DNA of 64,000 nt from positions 124,001 to 188,000 of the forward strand of contig NZ_PDOA01000005.1 of assembly GCF_003116135.1 (NCBI RefSeq), read 5' to 3'. Under the pieces are notes generated by a model. That model was given only the letters and a program-made list of their open reading frames with translations. It ran no database searches and was not told the DNA's origin. Each line of letters begins with the position of its first letter. The stretch's first letter is position 1. The translations under genes were made by a program, and so were the position numbers. Origin of the DNA: Teichococcus aestuarii (GTDB lineage Bacteria > Pseudomonadota > Alphaproteobacteria > Acetobacterales > Acetobacteraceae). Of this stretch, positions 25,736-35,115 are shown one piece after another.

Positions 25736-26971
25736 TCAGCCCTGCGCCTCCTGCGTCCTGCGGGCACCGCGCAGGGCCAGCTGGGCGCCGAGGGCGCAGC
25801 CCGCCATGGTGGCGGCGGTGCCGATCCCTGAGCCCAGCTCCACCGCGCTGGCCAGCAGCGTCATGACCGCGCCGAAGCCCATCTGCAAGGCCCCCACCAG
25901 CCCGGAGGCGGTGCCGGCCAGCTGCGGCCGCACGCTGACCGCCGCCGCCACCGCGTTGGGCTGCGACACGCCGTTGCCCAGCGCCACGATGGCCATGGGC
26001 AGGAAGAAGATGACGATGGAGAGCGGCAGCAGCGCCTGCGCGGCGATGGCCAGCACCGCGCCCGCGCTGCTGACCACCAGCCCCAGCCGCAGCATGCGCG
26101 CCAGGCCGAGCCGCGCCGAATAGCGGCCGGCGATGAAGGAGCCGCCGCCGAACGCCACCGAGATGACCATGAAGGCGATGGCATAGGCGCGCGGCGTGTA
26201 GCCCATGCCGTCCATCAGCACGCGCGGCGCGCCGGCCATGAAGGCGAAGAACACGCCGGTGGTGCAGGTGGTGATGGCGGCGTAGCAGCGGAAGCTGCGG
26301 ATGCGCGCGAGCTGCCAGTAGGCGCGCAGCATGCCGGCGAGGCCGGGCAGCGGCTGCTTCTCGGCCAGGGTCTCCGGCAGGCGCAGCGCCAGCACGCCGA
26401 GCGCCAGGCCGAAGCCCACGCAGGCCAGCATGGTGGCGCGCCAGCCGAAGGCGGTGGTCAGCTCGGCGCCCAGCAGCGGCGCCAGCATCGGCGCCACCGT
26501 CATGCCCATCATGACGAAGCCGATCTTGCTGGCCGCCTGGTCGCGCGGGAAGACGTCGCGGATGATGGCCCGCGTCAGCACCATGCCGGCGCAGCCGCCC
26601 GCCGCCTGCGCCGCCCGCGCCACCACCACCCAGCCGATGGTGGGCGCCAGCAGCGCCGCCAGCGAGCCCAGCAGGTAGATGGCCAGCCCCGCCAGCAGCA
26701 GCGGCCGCCGCCCGTAGCGGTCCGAGAGCGGCCCGTAGATGAGCTGCCCGAGCGCGATGCCGACGAGATAGACCGTCAGCGTCATCTGCGCCGTGGCGTA
26801 GGGCACGGCGAAGATCCCGGCCAGCAGCGGCAGGGAGGGGATGAGGATCTGCATGCTGAAGGGGCCGAGGCCCATCAGCAGCGTCAGCAGCCAGGTCTTC
26901 GGCACGCGGCGCGGCGGGGGGTGGACGAACGCTTGGAGGTTTTCTTCCTGGACGACGTCGCGTGGGCTCAT
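25736..26971 (-). CDS. Bcr/CflA family drug efflux MFS transporter
   Basis: The 411-residue membrane protein has 12 predicted hydrophobic segments and the MFS motif A between helices 2 and 3 (GPLSDRYGRRP). The features GQLIYGPLSD and RAIIRDVFPRDQAASKIG are typical of the Bcr/CflA subfamily of proton-driven exporters (bicyclomycin, chloramphenicol, sulphonamides; sometimes L-cysteine). The real substrate cannot be told. It lies 76 bases upstream of the Hpt gene on the same strand. Confidence 0.9.
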   Translation of the reverse strand: MSPRDVVQEENLQAFVHPPPRRVPKTWLLTLLMGLGPFSMQILIPSLPLLAGIFAVPYATAQMTLTVYLVGIALGQLIYGPLSDRYGRRPLLLAGLAIYLLGSLAALLAPTIGWVVVARAAQAAGGCAGMVLTRAIIRDVFPRDQAASKIGFVMMGMTVAPMLAPLLGAELTTAFGWRATMLACVGFGLALGVLALRLPETLAEKQPLPGLAGMLRAYWQLARIRSFRCYAAITTCTTGVFFAFMAGAPRVLMDGMGYTPRAYAIAFMVISVAFGGGSFIAGRYSARLGLARMLRLGLVVSSAGAVLAIAAQALLPLSIVIFFLPMAIVALGNGVSQPNAVAAAVSVRPQLAGTASGLVGALQMGFGAVMTLLASAVELGSGIGTAATMAGCALGAQLALRGARRTQEAQG

Positions 26972-27100
26972 GCCGCCAGCCTATGGGCTGCGCCGCCGGC
27001 GGGCCACCCACGCCCGTTCACCTTTGGTGACGGAGCCATGCGCCCCGCGCAGCCCAGCCTTCCGTGAAGGCGGCGGGGGGATGTCTCCCCCCGGTTGCCG

Positions 27101-27958
27101 TCACCAGCGCAGGCTGCGCAGCGCCACCTTGGGCGTGACGCCTTCCCGCGCCGCCTCGGCGTCCAGCGCCTCCGGCGTCGGGTTCGGCCCGAAATGGTCG
27201 CCCGCCAGCCCGGTCAGCGCCCAGATGGCATCGACGCCGACAGCCTGGGCCCCGGCGAGGTCGGTGTGCGGCGTGTCGCCCACCGCGGCGATGCGGTGCG
27301 CCGGCAGGCCGAGGGTGGCGAGCACCGTCTCGTAGACCATCGGGTCCGGCTTGCCGATCTCGATGACCGGGCCGCCCAGCTCCATGTAGCGGTCGGCGAA
27401 GGCGCCGGCGCAGATCAGCCGCTGCCCGGCCACCATCACCGCGCGGTCGGGGTTGGTGCAGACCATCGGCAGCCCGGCGGCGGCGGCGGCCTCCAGCATC
27501 GGCAGGTAGGGCGCCACGCTCTCGCGGCCATGCTCGAAATCGGGGCCGGTGTTGAGCACGAAGTCGGCCGCCGCGGCGTCGCGCGTCACGCTGATGTCGA
27601 GGCTCTCGATCACCGAGAGGTCGCGCTCCGGCCCGATATGGAAGGCGCGGCGGCCGAGCGGCGCGAAGAAGGGGTGGGTGCGGTCGCGCAGCAGTGTCCA
27701 GGCCACCTCGCCCGAGGTGACGATGCCGTCGAACAGCTCGGCGCCGAGGCCCATGCCCGCCAGCGCCTCGCCCACCGTCCAGGAGCGGCGCGGTGCGTTG
27801 GAGAGCAGCACGATGCGCTTGCGGCGCGCGCGCAGCTCGCGCAGCGCCTCGGGCACGCCGGGATAGGGCTTCTCGCCATCGTGCAGCACGCCCCAGATGT
27901 CGAGGATGAAGCCGTCATACGACTCCGCCAGGGGGGCGACGCTTTCCAGGATCTTCAT
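27101..27958 (-). CDS. HAD-superfamily class IIA hydrolase
   Basis: A 285-residue HAD phosphatase with DIWGVLHDGEKPYPG as motif I region, SNAPR as motif II, and GDTPHTDLAGA near the C-terminus (motif IV), plus a class IIA cap between motifs II and III. It fits the TIGR01459-type alphaproteobacterial subfamily, whose substrate is not established. Motif I has D-x-W instead of the usual D-x-D, so the second Asp that protonates the leaving group is replaced by Trp; this replacement is a known feature of the subfamily. It overlaps pyrD by 4 bp, so the two are translated together. Confidence 0.88.
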   Translation of the reverse strand: MKILESVAPLAESYDGFILDIWGVLHDGEKPYPGVPEALRELRARRKRIVLLSNAPRRSWTVGEALAGMGLGAELFDGIVTSGEVAWTLLRDRTHPFFAPLGRRAFHIGPERDLSVIESLDISVTRDAAAADFVLNTGPDFEHGRESVAPYLPMLEAAAAAGLPMVCTNPDRAVMVAGQRLICAGAFADRYMELGGPVIEIGKPDPMVYETVLATLGLPAHRIAAVGDTPHTDLAGAQAVGVDAIWALTGLAGDHFGPNPTPEALDAEAAREGVTPKVALRSLRW

Positions 27959-29016
27959 GCGTTGTCGGCTCCCACCGCGTCATGGACATGGGCGAAGCCG
28001 TCGCGCTTCAGCAGCGCGGCCAGCTCCCGCTTGATCTGCGGCACCAAAGCGGGGCCGGCATAGGCGAAGGCGGCGTAGAGCTGCACCAGCGCGGCGCCGG
28101 CGCGGATCTTGGCATAGGCCTGCGCGCCGCTGCTGACGCCGCCGCAGCCGATGAGCGTGAGGCGCCCGGCCGCCAGCCGGTGCACCCGGCGCAGCAGCGC
28201 GGTGGAGGGCTCGAACAGCGGCTGGCCGGAGAGGCCGCCCGTCTCACCCTTGTGCGCGCCCTTCAGGCTGGCCGGCCGGGCGATGGTGGTGTTGCTGACG
28301 ATCAGCCCCGCCACGCCGGCGCCCACGCAGGTCTCGACCAGCGCCGGCACGGCGTCATCCGCCAGGTCGGGGGCGATCTTGACCAGCACGGGGGGCTGGC
28401 GCGGCTGCGCCGCCCGCGCGGCGGCGACGGCGGCCAGGATGGCGGCCAGCTTCGCCTCGCCCTGCAGGTCGCGCAGGCCGGGGGTGTTGGGGGAAGAGAC
28501 GTTGATGGTGACGTAGTCCGCCACCCCCGCCACGGCGCTGTAGAGGGCGGGGTAGTCCCGCTCCGGCTCCGCGCCTTCCTTGTTGATGCCGATATTGGCG
28601 CCGAGCACGGCGGGGAAGGGCCGCTTCAGCGCCGCCAGCCGCGCGGCGAAGGCGTCCACGCCCTCGTTGTTCATGCCCATGCGGTTGATGACCGCGGCAT
28701 CCTCCGGCAGGCGGAACAGGCGCGGCTGCGGGTTGCCCGCCTGCGGCCGCGGCGTGGTGGTGCCGGGCTCGACGAAGCCGAAGCCCAGGCGCATCAGCGC
28801 CGCCACCGCCACCGCGTCCTTGTCGAAGCCCGCCGCCAGCCCGAGCGGGTTGCGGAAGTCGAGCCCGAGGGCATGGGTGGCGAGCACCGGGTCGTCCGGC
28901 GTGGCGTCGCGGCCGGCGAGGCCGAGGGCCAGCGCCTTCAGCGCCAGGCGGTGCGCGCGTTCGGGGTCCATGCCGCGCATCAGCGGCATCAGGGCGGAGG
29001 CGAGGGCAGGGGTCAT
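27955..29016 (-). CDS. pyrD: Dihydroorotate dehydrogenase, class 2
   Basis: The 353-residue quinone-linked enzyme oxidises dihydroorotate to orotate in pyrimidine synthesis. Family marks are NPLGLAAGFDKDA near the N-terminus, INRMGMNNEG, GANIGINKE, NVSSPNTPGLRDLQ (catalytic Ser region) and LIGCGGVSSG for FMN binding. Class 2 membership follows from length and the membrane-facing N-terminal helices. Start is taken at MTPALASALM, since the 11 upstream residues look unrelated. Its stop overlaps the HAD gene start. Confidence 0.96.
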   Translation of the reverse strand: MTPALASALMPLMRGMDPERAHRLALKALALGLAGRDATPDDPVLATHALGLDFRNPLGLAAGFDKDAVAVAALMRLGFGFVEPGTTTPRPQAGNPQPRLFRLPEDAAVINRMGMNNEGVDAFAARLAALKRPFPAVLGANIGINKEGAEPERDYPALYSAVAGVADYVTINVSSPNTPGLRDLQGEAKLAAILAAVAAARAAQPRQPPVLVKIAPDLADDAVPALVETCVGAGVAGLIVSNTTIARPASLKGAHKGETGGLSGQPLFEPSTALLRRVHRLAAGRLTLIGCGGVSSGAQAYAKIRAGAALVQLYAAFAYAGPALVPQIKRELAALLKRDGFAHVHDAVGADNA

Positions 29017-29129
29017 GGCCCGCCGCTTGTGCCCCGCCCGGCCGGACAAGGGAAGGGCGGGAATTGACGCGGGCCCCCCGGCGGCCGAGAAGCCCCGCTT
29101 CCTGTCCGGACGACGAGGAGGCGTGAAGG

Positions 29130-29981
29130 GTGCGCGGTTCCGTGCTGATGCTGGCCGCGCTGGGCCTGTTCGCGATGCTGGACACCAACAGCAAGCTGCT
29201 CTCCCAGGGCTATCCGGTGGAGCAGGTGGTGCTGGTGCGCCACCTGGTGCTGCTGGCGCTGCTGCTGGGCCTGCGCGCGCTGCGGCCGGGGGTGGGCGGC
29301 GCGCTGGGCACGGCGCACCCGGCGCTGCACCTGCTGCGCGCCACCGGCATGCTGGGCTCGGCGCTGGGCTTCTTCCTGGCGCTGCGGCAGATCCCGCTGG
29401 CCGAGGGCTATCTCGTCTACTTCACCGCGCCCTTCATGACGCTGGGCCTGGCCCGGCTGGTGCTGGGCGAGCGGCTGCCGGGCTCGGTATGGCTGTGGTG
29501 CGGCGTGGGCTTCCTCGGCGTGCTGGTGGCCATGGCGCCGGGGCTTCGCGCGGGGGGCAGCCTGCTGGCCTATGGCTACGCCCTGCTCGGCACCTTCTGC
29601 TACGCGATGGTGATGACCATCAACCGCCGGCTGCGGCACGAGGCGGGGGTGGCGCGGCTGATCCTGTGGTCCTCGCTGCCGGGGGCGCTGGTGCTGGCGC
29701 CCTTCGCCGTGGCCGGCTGGGTGCCGCCGGCGGGGCCGGACTGGCTGTTCCTCGCGCTCAACGGCGTGCTGGCCGGCGGCGGCACCATCTGCCTGGCGCT
29801 GGCCTTCCGCCGGGCCAGCGCCGCGCAGCTGGCGCCGCTGGAATTCTCCGCCCTGCTCTGGGCGGTGCTGGCGGATCTGGCGATCTGGGGCGTGCTGCCG
29901 GCGCCGATGACGCTGGCCGGCGCCGCCATCGTGGTGCTGGGCTGCGTGATGAGCCAGCGGGCCCACCGCGCGCATGGCTGA
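29130..29981 (+). CDS. DMT-family (EamA) transporter
   Basis: A 283-residue membrane protein with ten hydrophobic segments in two EamA repeats (LGLFAMLDTNSKLLSQGY in repeat 1; TFCYAMVMTINRRL in repeat 2). Members export metabolites or amino acids; the substrate here is unknown. GTG start with GAGGAG ten bases upstream. Divergent from pyrD over about 110 bases. Confidence 0.87.
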   Translation: MRGSVLMLAALGLFAMLDTNSKLLSQGYPVEQVVLVRHLVLLALLLGLRALRPGVGGALGTAHPALHLLRATGMLGSALGFFLALRQIPLAEGYLVYFTAPFMTLGLARLVLGERLPGSVWLWCGVGFLGVLVAMAPGLRAGGSLLAYGYALLGTFCYAMVMTINRRLRHEAGVARLILWSSLPGALVLAPFAVAGWVPPAGPDWLFLALNGVLAGGGTICLALAFRRASAAQLAPLEFSALLWAVLADLAIWGVLPAPMTLAGAAIVVLGCVMSQRAHRAHG

Positions 29982-30009
29982 GGCCCCCGTGGCCCGGCCC
30001 GGGCAACGG

Positions 30010-30041
30010 GTAAGGCGGTAAGGAAGTAAGGGAGTAAGGCG
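30010..30041. repeat. Four 8-bp tandem repeats
   Basis: Four units of gtaaggnn run head to tail between two convergent genes. Every unit has a TAA, and successive copies shift reading frame, so all three forward frames are stopped. No other role is evident. Confidence 0.6.
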
Positions 30042-30071
30042 GCCTTGCCGGGCGGTGCGCGGGGCGGCGCC

Positions 30072-30941
30072 TCAGCGGCGCCGGGGGCCGGCCTCGTTCA
30101 GCGCCAGGTTCTGCCGCGCCAAATCCGCCGCCGCGCTGTCGGGGGCGAGGGCGATGGCGCGCTGCCAGTCGCCGCGGGCGCCGGCGGCATCGCCCTTGAG
30201 CTGGCGCAGGATGCCGCGCTCCAGCAGCGCTTCGGGGTTCTGCGGGACGAGCCGCAGCGCCGTCTCGATGTCCTGCATCGCCGCGTCCGTGCGGTCCAGG
30301 TGGCGCAGCGCGGCGGCGCGGAACACCCAGGCCTCGGCGCGGCCACGGTCGAGCGAGACGGCGCGGTTGAGGTCCTCCAGCGCCTCGGCGTAGCGGCCCT
30401 GGGCGCCGGCGGCCAGGGCGCGGTCCACCAGCAGGGCGGGGTCGTCCGGCATCAGGGTCAGCGCCAGGGTGGCGGCGCCATAGGCGTGGCCGGGGTCGCC
30501 GGCCATCATCCAGGCCTGCGAGGCCTGGGCATAGATCGAGGCCCGCGCCGCGTTGCTGCCGGAGGCGCCGGCGGCCAGCCGCTCCAGCCGGCCGGCGGCG
30601 CGGTCCGGCTCGCCCAGCGCCAGCAGCGCCAGGGCCAGGCAGTGGCGGGCGCCGTCGCCGCCGCCCCGCTCCTCCCACTGCATGGCGCGCTGCGCGGCGC
30701 CCTCCGGGTCCTGCCGCAGCTGGGCGAGGCAGGCCTCGTAATCCGGCCCGTCCGCCAGGCGCGGCGGCTCGGGCGGCAGCGGCAGCGCCTCCTCCGTCGC
30801 GGCGGGGCCGGCGGGCGGCGGCGCGGCCTCCGCCGCCTCGGGCGAGGCGGGGGCATGCAGCAGGAAGGCGCCACCGGCCAGCGCCGTCAGCATGGCGGCG
30901 GCGAAGACGCCCAGCATGGCATGGCGGAGGGGGGCTCGCAT
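30072..30941 (-). CDS. Secreted or membrane-anchored TPR protein
   Basis: A 289-residue protein with an N-terminal hydrophobic segment (MLGVFAAAMLTALAGGAFLL) that may be a signal peptide or anchor, a Pro/Ala linker, and from about residue 70 several tetratricopeptide repeats (AEALEDLNRAVSLDRGRAEA, AEAWVFRAAALRHLDRTDAA). TPR proteins act as scaffolds in envelope assembly; the partner is unknown. No strong ribosome site is seen before the ATG, so the start is tentative. It is divergent from the SDR-like gene at 31008. Confidence 0.85.
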   Translation of the reverse strand: MRAPLRHAMLGVFAAAMLTALAGGAFLLHAPASPEAAEAAPPPAGPAATEEALPLPPEPPRLADGPDYEACLAQLRQDPEGAAQRAMQWEERGGGDGARHCLALALLALGEPDRAAGRLERLAAGASGSNAARASIYAQASQAWMMAGDPGHAYGAATLALTLMPDDPALLVDRALAAGAQGRYAEALEDLNRAVSLDRGRAEAWVFRAAALRHLDRTDAAMQDIETALRLVPQNPEALLERGILRQLKGDAAGARGDWQRAIALAPDSAAADLARQNLALNEAGPRRR

Positions 30942-31007
30942 GCGGCGCACTCTAGCCGGGGGGTGGGACCGGCGCCACATGGGGGCGGCGCAGTGCAGGA
31001 GATGTTG

Positions 31008-31886
31008 ATGGCGATGCTCGTGCTGGGGCTGGGCTATGCCGGCTCGGCGATCGCGGCGGCGGCGGGGGCGGCGGGGCTGGCGGTGGCCGGCACCCGCCGC
31101 GCGCCGCGCGCCGGGGAGCCGGCGCCGCCCGGCGTGGCGGTGATCCGCTTCGACGAGGCAGGGCCGGCGATCGCCGCGGCCACCCACCTCGTCGTCACCG
31201 CCGCGCCGGAGGACGGGGCCGGCGACCCGGTGCTGGCCGCCCATGCGGCGGCGCTGGCTGCCGCCACCCGGCTGCGCTGGGTGGGCTACCTCTCCACCAC
31301 CGGCGTCTATGGCGACCGGCAGGGCGGCTGGGTGGCGGAGACGACGCCGCCCGCCCCCGCGCAGGAGCGCTCCCTGCGGCGGCTGGCGGCGGAGCGGGCC
31401 TGGTGGGCGGCGCTGGCCGGGCGCGGCGTGGCGCTCGACATCTTCCGCACCGCCGGCATCTACGGCCCCGGCCGCAGCGCGCTGGACGAGCTGCGCGCCG
31501 GCCGCGCCCGCCGGGTGGACAAGCCGGACCACCTCTTCTCCCGCATCCACCGCGACGACATCGCCGCCGCCGTGCTGGCCGCCGCGACCGGGGCGGGCTG
31601 GCGCACCGATGCCCCCCGCGTGCTGCACCTGGCCGATGACGAACCCGCCACCGGCGCGGCGGTCACGGAGGAGGCGGCGCGGCTGCTCGGCCTGCCGCCG
31701 CCGCCCCTGCTGCCCTTCGCCGAGGCCTGGGCGGGCATGTCGCCCATGGCGCGCAGCTTCTGGGCGGAGAACCGGCGGGTGGACAGCCGCGCCACCCAGG
31801 CCGCCCTCGGCCTGCGCTGGCGCCATCCGGACTACCGCGCCGGGCTGCGCGCCATCCGGGAAGGCGAGACGCGGAAACAGGGCTGA
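31008..31886 (+). CDS. NAD(P)-binding epimerase-like protein (extended SDR)
   Basis: The 292-residue protein has the dinucleotide-binding start LVLGLGYAGSAIA, YLSTTGVYGDRQGGWV, ERAWWAAL and FRTAGIYGPGRSALDELR. It lacks the classical YxxxK of active epimerases in recognisable form, as is common in the YeeZ-like branch of unknown substrate. CAGGAGA lies six bases before the ATG at 31008; ATGs at 31002 and 31014 are in frame. Just upstream of hemA on the same strand (53 bases). Confidence 0.85.
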   Translation: MAMLVLGLGYAGSAIAAAAGAAGLAVAGTRRAPRAGEPAPPGVAVIRFDEAGPAIAAATHLVVTAAPEDGAGDPVLAAHAAALAAATRLRWVGYLSTTGVYGDRQGGWVAETTPPAPAQERSLRRLAAERAWWAALAGRGVALDIFRTAGIYGPGRSALDELRAGRARRVDKPDHLFSRIHRDDIAAAVLAAATGAGWRTDAPRVLHLADDEPATGAAVTEEAARLLGLPPPPLLPFAEAWAGMSPMARSFWAENRRVDSRATQAALGLRWRHPDYRAGLRAIREGETRKQG

Positions 31887-31939
31887 TGCGCCACCATCGC
31901 CGCTGCAAGGGCTGGGCGCAGGGTCTATAGAGGCGGGCC

Positions 31940-33169
31940 ATGGACACGCGTCAGACCCTGCTCGACCATTGTTCGCGGCACCTCGGCACCTTGCGGAACG
32001 AGGGCCGCTACCGGGACTTCACGCGGCTGGAGAAGATCGCCGGCCGCTTCCCGACCTACCGCTGGCACGGCCCGGGCGGTCAGGGGCCGGGTGGCGCGCG
32101 CGAGATCACCGTCTGGTCGGCCAACGACTATCTCGGCATGGGCACCCACCCCGCCGTGCTGGAAGCGGCGGCCGGGGCGGTGGCGGCGCATGGCGCGGGC
32201 GCCGGCGGCACGCGCAACATCTCCGGCACCTCGCCGCTGCATGCCGCGCTGGAGGATGAGCTGGCTTCCTGGCACGGCAAGCCGGCGGCGCTGCTCTTCG
32301 GCAGCGGCTACCTGGCCAACCAGGCGGCGCTCTCCGCGCTGCTCGCCGCGCTGCCGGGCATGGAGGTGTTCTCGGACGCCATGAACCATGCCTCGATGAT
32401 CGACGGCATGCGCCGCAGCCCGGCGAAGCGCCACATCTGGCGCCACAACGACCTCGGCCACCTGGAGGAGCTGCTCCGCGCCGCCGACCCCGCCGCGCCG
32501 AAGGTCATCGCCTTCGAGAGCGTCTATTCCATGGAAGGCGACGTCGCGCCGCTGCACGCCATCTGCGACCTCGCCGAGAAGTACGACGCCATCACCTATC
32601 TCGACGAGGTGCACGCCGTCGGCCTCTACGGGCCGCAGGGCGCGGGCATCGCCGAGCGGGACGGCGCGGCGGCGCGGATCGACGTCATCGAGGGCACGCT
32701 GGCCAAGGGGGTGGGCGTGTTCGGCGGCTACATCGCCGGCGCGGCGGATCTCGTGGACTATGTGCGCTCCGTCGCCGGCGGGCTGATCTTCACCACCGCC
32801 CTGCCGCCGCCCACCGTGGCGGCCGCGCTGGCCAGCATCCGCCACATCCGCGCCGATGCCGCGCTGCGCGAGCGGCTCGCATCCCGCGCCGCGGCGCTGA
32901 AGGCGGCGCTGGACGCCGCCGGCCTGCCGCGGCTCGACAGCCACAGCCACATCGTGCCCGTCCCCGTGCCGGGGGCCGATGCCTGCCGCGCCGTGGCGCG
33001 CCGGATGCTGGAGGAATTCTCGATCTACGTCACGCCGATCAACTACCCCACCGTGCCGCGCGGCACGGAGCGGCTGCGCCTCTGCGCCACGCCCTTCCAC
33101 GACGATGCGATGATCGCGGAGCTGGTGCGGGCGCTGGGGGAGGTGCTGCGGGTGGCGAAGGCCGCCTGA
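31940..33169 (+). CDS. hemA: 5-aminolevulinate synthase
   Basis: The 409-residue PLP enzyme condenses glycine and succinyl-CoA to 5-aminolevulinate, the Shemin route typical of alphaproteobacteria. Family features include [49 protein letters not shown] (PLP-binding Asp) and the Schiff-base Lys in [14 protein letters not shown] (near 256). The residues after the Lys are G-V where A-F is usual. [16 protein letters not shown] closes the fold. A bidirectional terminator follows. Confidence 0.97.
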   Translation: MDTRQTLLDHCSRHLGTLRNEGRYRDFTRLEKIAGRFPTYRWHGPGGQGPGGAREITVWSANDYLGMGTHPAVLEAAAGAVAAHGAGAGGTRNISGTSPLHAALEDELASWHGKPAALLFGSGYLANQAALSALLAALPGMEVFSDAMNHASMIDGMRRSPAKRHIWRHNDLGHLEELLRAADPAAPKVIAFESVYSMEGDVAPLHAICDLAEKYDAITYLDEVHAVGLYGPQGAGIAERDGAAARIDVIEGTLAKGVGVFGGYIAGAADLVDYVRSVAGGLIFTTALPPPTVAAALASIRHIRADAALRERLASRAAALKAALDAAGLPRLDSHSHIVPVPVPGADACRAVARRMLEEFSIYVTPINYPTVPRGTERLRLCATPFHDDAMIAELVRALGEVLRVAKAA

Positions 33170-33173
33170 AGAA

Positions 33174-33223
33174 AAGAAAGGCCGGGGGAGAAGGAATTCT
33201 CCCCCGGGCCCCTTCATCTTTTT
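33174..33223. terminator. Bidirectional terminator between hemA and dctM
   Basis: An 11-bp perfect stem (33182-33192 with 33197-33207) is flanked by an A-rich run on the left and TTCATCTTTTT on the right, so it can end both convergent transcripts. Confidence 0.85.
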
Positions 33224-33226
33224 CTG

Positions 33227-34510
33227 TCAGTTGGCGCCGTAGCCCGCCACGCGCGGCAGCCAGAGCGCGATGTCGGGGAAGGCGATCAGCAGCCCGGTGC
33301 CCGCGGCCAGCATCAGCATGTAGGGGATGATCGAGCGGTTCACCTCGGCCAGCGGCGCGCCGGTGATCGCCTTGATGACCACCAGGTTCATCGCCACGGG
33401 CGGCGAGATCAGCGCCATCTCCAGGCTCAGCGTCAGCAGCACGCCGTACCACACCTTGTCGATGCCGAGCTGCGCCAGCACCGGCAGGATCGCCGGCATG
33501 GTCAGCAGGATGATGCTGAAGCTCTCCAGCACCAGGCCGAGCAGGAACAGCAGCACCATCATCGCCACCAGGAAGCCGGTGCGGCTGAGGCCCCACTCCA
33601 GCACCAGCGCCGTCAGCTCCTGCGGCACGCGCAGCTTGGTCAGCATGTAGCCGTAGATGGCGGCGGCGGCGATGATCATCAGCAGCATGGCGCTGGTGCG
33701 GGTGGCCTCGCCCACCCCCTCCAGCAGGTCCCGCCAGCCCAGCGTGCGGTAGATCAGCGCGGCGATCAGGATGGCGTAGAGCGTGCCGGTGCCCGCCGCC
33801 TCGGTGGCGGTGAACACGCCCATGTAGATGCCGCCCAGCACGAAGATCGGCAGCGAGAGCGACCAGCCGGCGCGCCGCAACGCCAGGGCGGCGTTCTCCG
33901 GCGGCGGGTCGTCGGCCGGCGCCACGGCGCGGCCCTCCGTCAGGTAGCAGTAGAGGGCGAAGGCGCAGGCCATCATCAGCCCGGGCAGCAGCCCGGCCAG
34001 GAACAGCGCGCCCACGCTGGTCTCGGTGACATAGGCGTAGAGCACCATCGGCGCCGAGGGCGGGATGAGGATGCCCAGCGTGCCGCCGCCCGCCACCACG
34101 CCGAAGGCGCCCTTGCGGCTCATGCCGTAGCGCAGCATCTGCGGGATGGCGATCTTGCCCACGGTGAGCGCCGTGGCCACCGAGGAGCCGGAGATGGCGG
34201 CGAAGATGGTGCAGGCGGCGACGGTGGCGATGCCGACGCCGCCGCGCACCCCGCGCAGCAGCGCGAAGGCGGCGGCGTAGAGGTCGTCCACCACCCGGCC
34301 GCGCACCATGACATGCGCCATCAGCATGAAGAGCGGGATGGCCACCAGCAGGTAGCCGTCGAGCTGGCCGATCACCAGCTCGCCCAGCGCCGGCACGCCG
34401 CCCTCCACCCAGAGCAGCACGCCGAGCGGGAGCAGGAACAGCGCCACGAACATCGGCACGCCGAGATAGAGCACGACGAACAGCGCCGCGAGCAGGGCCA
34501 GGAAGGTCAT
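33227..34510 (-). CDS. dctM: TRAP transporter large permease (DctM)
   Basis: A 427-residue membrane protein with about 12 hydrophobic segments and the DctM features MFVALFLLPLGVLLWVEGG, IPLFMLMAHVMVRG, SGSSVATALTVGKIAIP and GTLGILIPPSAPMVLYAY. It forms the sodium-driven channel of a tripartite TRAP uptake system with the two genes upstream. Start at the ATG 17 bases after dctQ; the longer frame runs back into dctQ and is not used. Confidence 0.95.
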   Translation of the reverse strand: MTFLALLAALFVVLYLGVPMFVALFLLPLGVLLWVEGGVPALGELVIGQLDGYLLVAIPLFMLMAHVMVRGRVVDDLYAAAFALLRGVRGGVGIATVAACTIFAAISGSSVATALTVGKIAIPQMLRYGMSRKGAFGVVAGGGTLGILIPPSAPMVLYAYVTETSVGALFLAGLLPGLMMACAFALYCYLTEGRAVAPADDPPPENAALALRRAGWSLSLPIFVLGGIYMGVFTATEAAGTGTLYAILIAALIYRTLGWRDLLEGVGEATRTSAMLLMIIAAAAIYGYMLTKLRVPQELTALVLEWGLSRTGFLVAMMVLLFLLGLVLESFSIILLTMPAILPVLAQLGIDKVWYGVLLTLSLEMALISPPVAMNLVVIKAITGAPLAEVNRSIIPYMLMLAAGTGLLIAFPDIALWLPRVAGYGAN

Positions 34511-34527
34511 GGGCGGTCTCTGTGTCC

Positions 34528-35115
34528 TTACTCGCCGCGCGCCAGCGTGTCGCGCGGCAACTCCTCCGCCCCGTCGGGCAGGTAATCCGGCTCCTGGCCC
34601 AGCGCCAGCACCACCGACTGCGCCAGCGCCACCACCATCAGCAGCGCCGCGCCCAGCGGCAGCAGCGCCTGGATCCACCAGACGGGCACGCCGTCGATCT
34701 CGGTCATCACGCCGATCATGCGGCTGAAGGCCACCGTCTCCAGCCCGGCATGCAGCAGGATGCCCGCCACCAGCGCCACCGAGAGGGTGCCGAACAGCCG
34801 CGCCCCGCGCGCCGCGCGGCCGCGCAGGGCGTTGGTCAGCACATCGACGCCGATATGCTCGAAGCGCCGCTGTGCCTCGGGCGCGGCCAGCAGCACCAGC
34901 GCCACCACCAGCCAGCCGGCGGTCTTGTCGATCCAGGGCTGCGGCAGGCCGGCCAGGTAGCGCGCTACCACCGAGACGGTGACGAGCACCAGGCACAGCG
35001 CCGTGGCCACGGCCCCGAGCGCCGCCGCCGCGCGCGACACCGCCGCGGCCACGGCCGAGACGGCGCGCGCGGCCGGGCTCATCGCGGCCCGTTCCGTCCC
35101 GGCGGGCGGCCTCAC
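34528..35115 (-). CDS. dctQ: TRAP transporter small permease (DctQ)
   Basis: A 195-residue protein with four hydrophobic segments (ALCLVLVTVSVVARYLAG, WLVVALVLLAAPEAQRR, LSVALVAGILLHAGLET, LLPLGAALLMVVALAQSV), as in DctQ. PQPWIDKTAGWLVV with the adjacent Glu-Ala-Gln is family-like. The GTG start overlaps the dctP stop (GTGA); an internal ATG 11 codons later is also possible. It supports assembly of the large permease. Confidence 0.92.
   Translation of the reverse strand: MRPPAGTERAAMSPAARAVSAVAAAVSRAAAALGAVATALCLVLVTVSVVARYLAGLPQPWIDKTAGWLVVALVLLAAPEAQRRFEHIGVDVLTNALRGRAARGARLFGTLSVALVAGILLHAGLETVAFSRMIGVMTEIDGVPVWWIQALLPLGAALLMVVALAQSVVLALGQEPDYLPDGAEELPRDTLARGE

Noticed and set aside
30010-30041. 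8-bp tandem repeats as a regulatory array
   Set aside because: They lie between 3' ends of convergent genes with no promoter nearby; slippage is the simplest cause.
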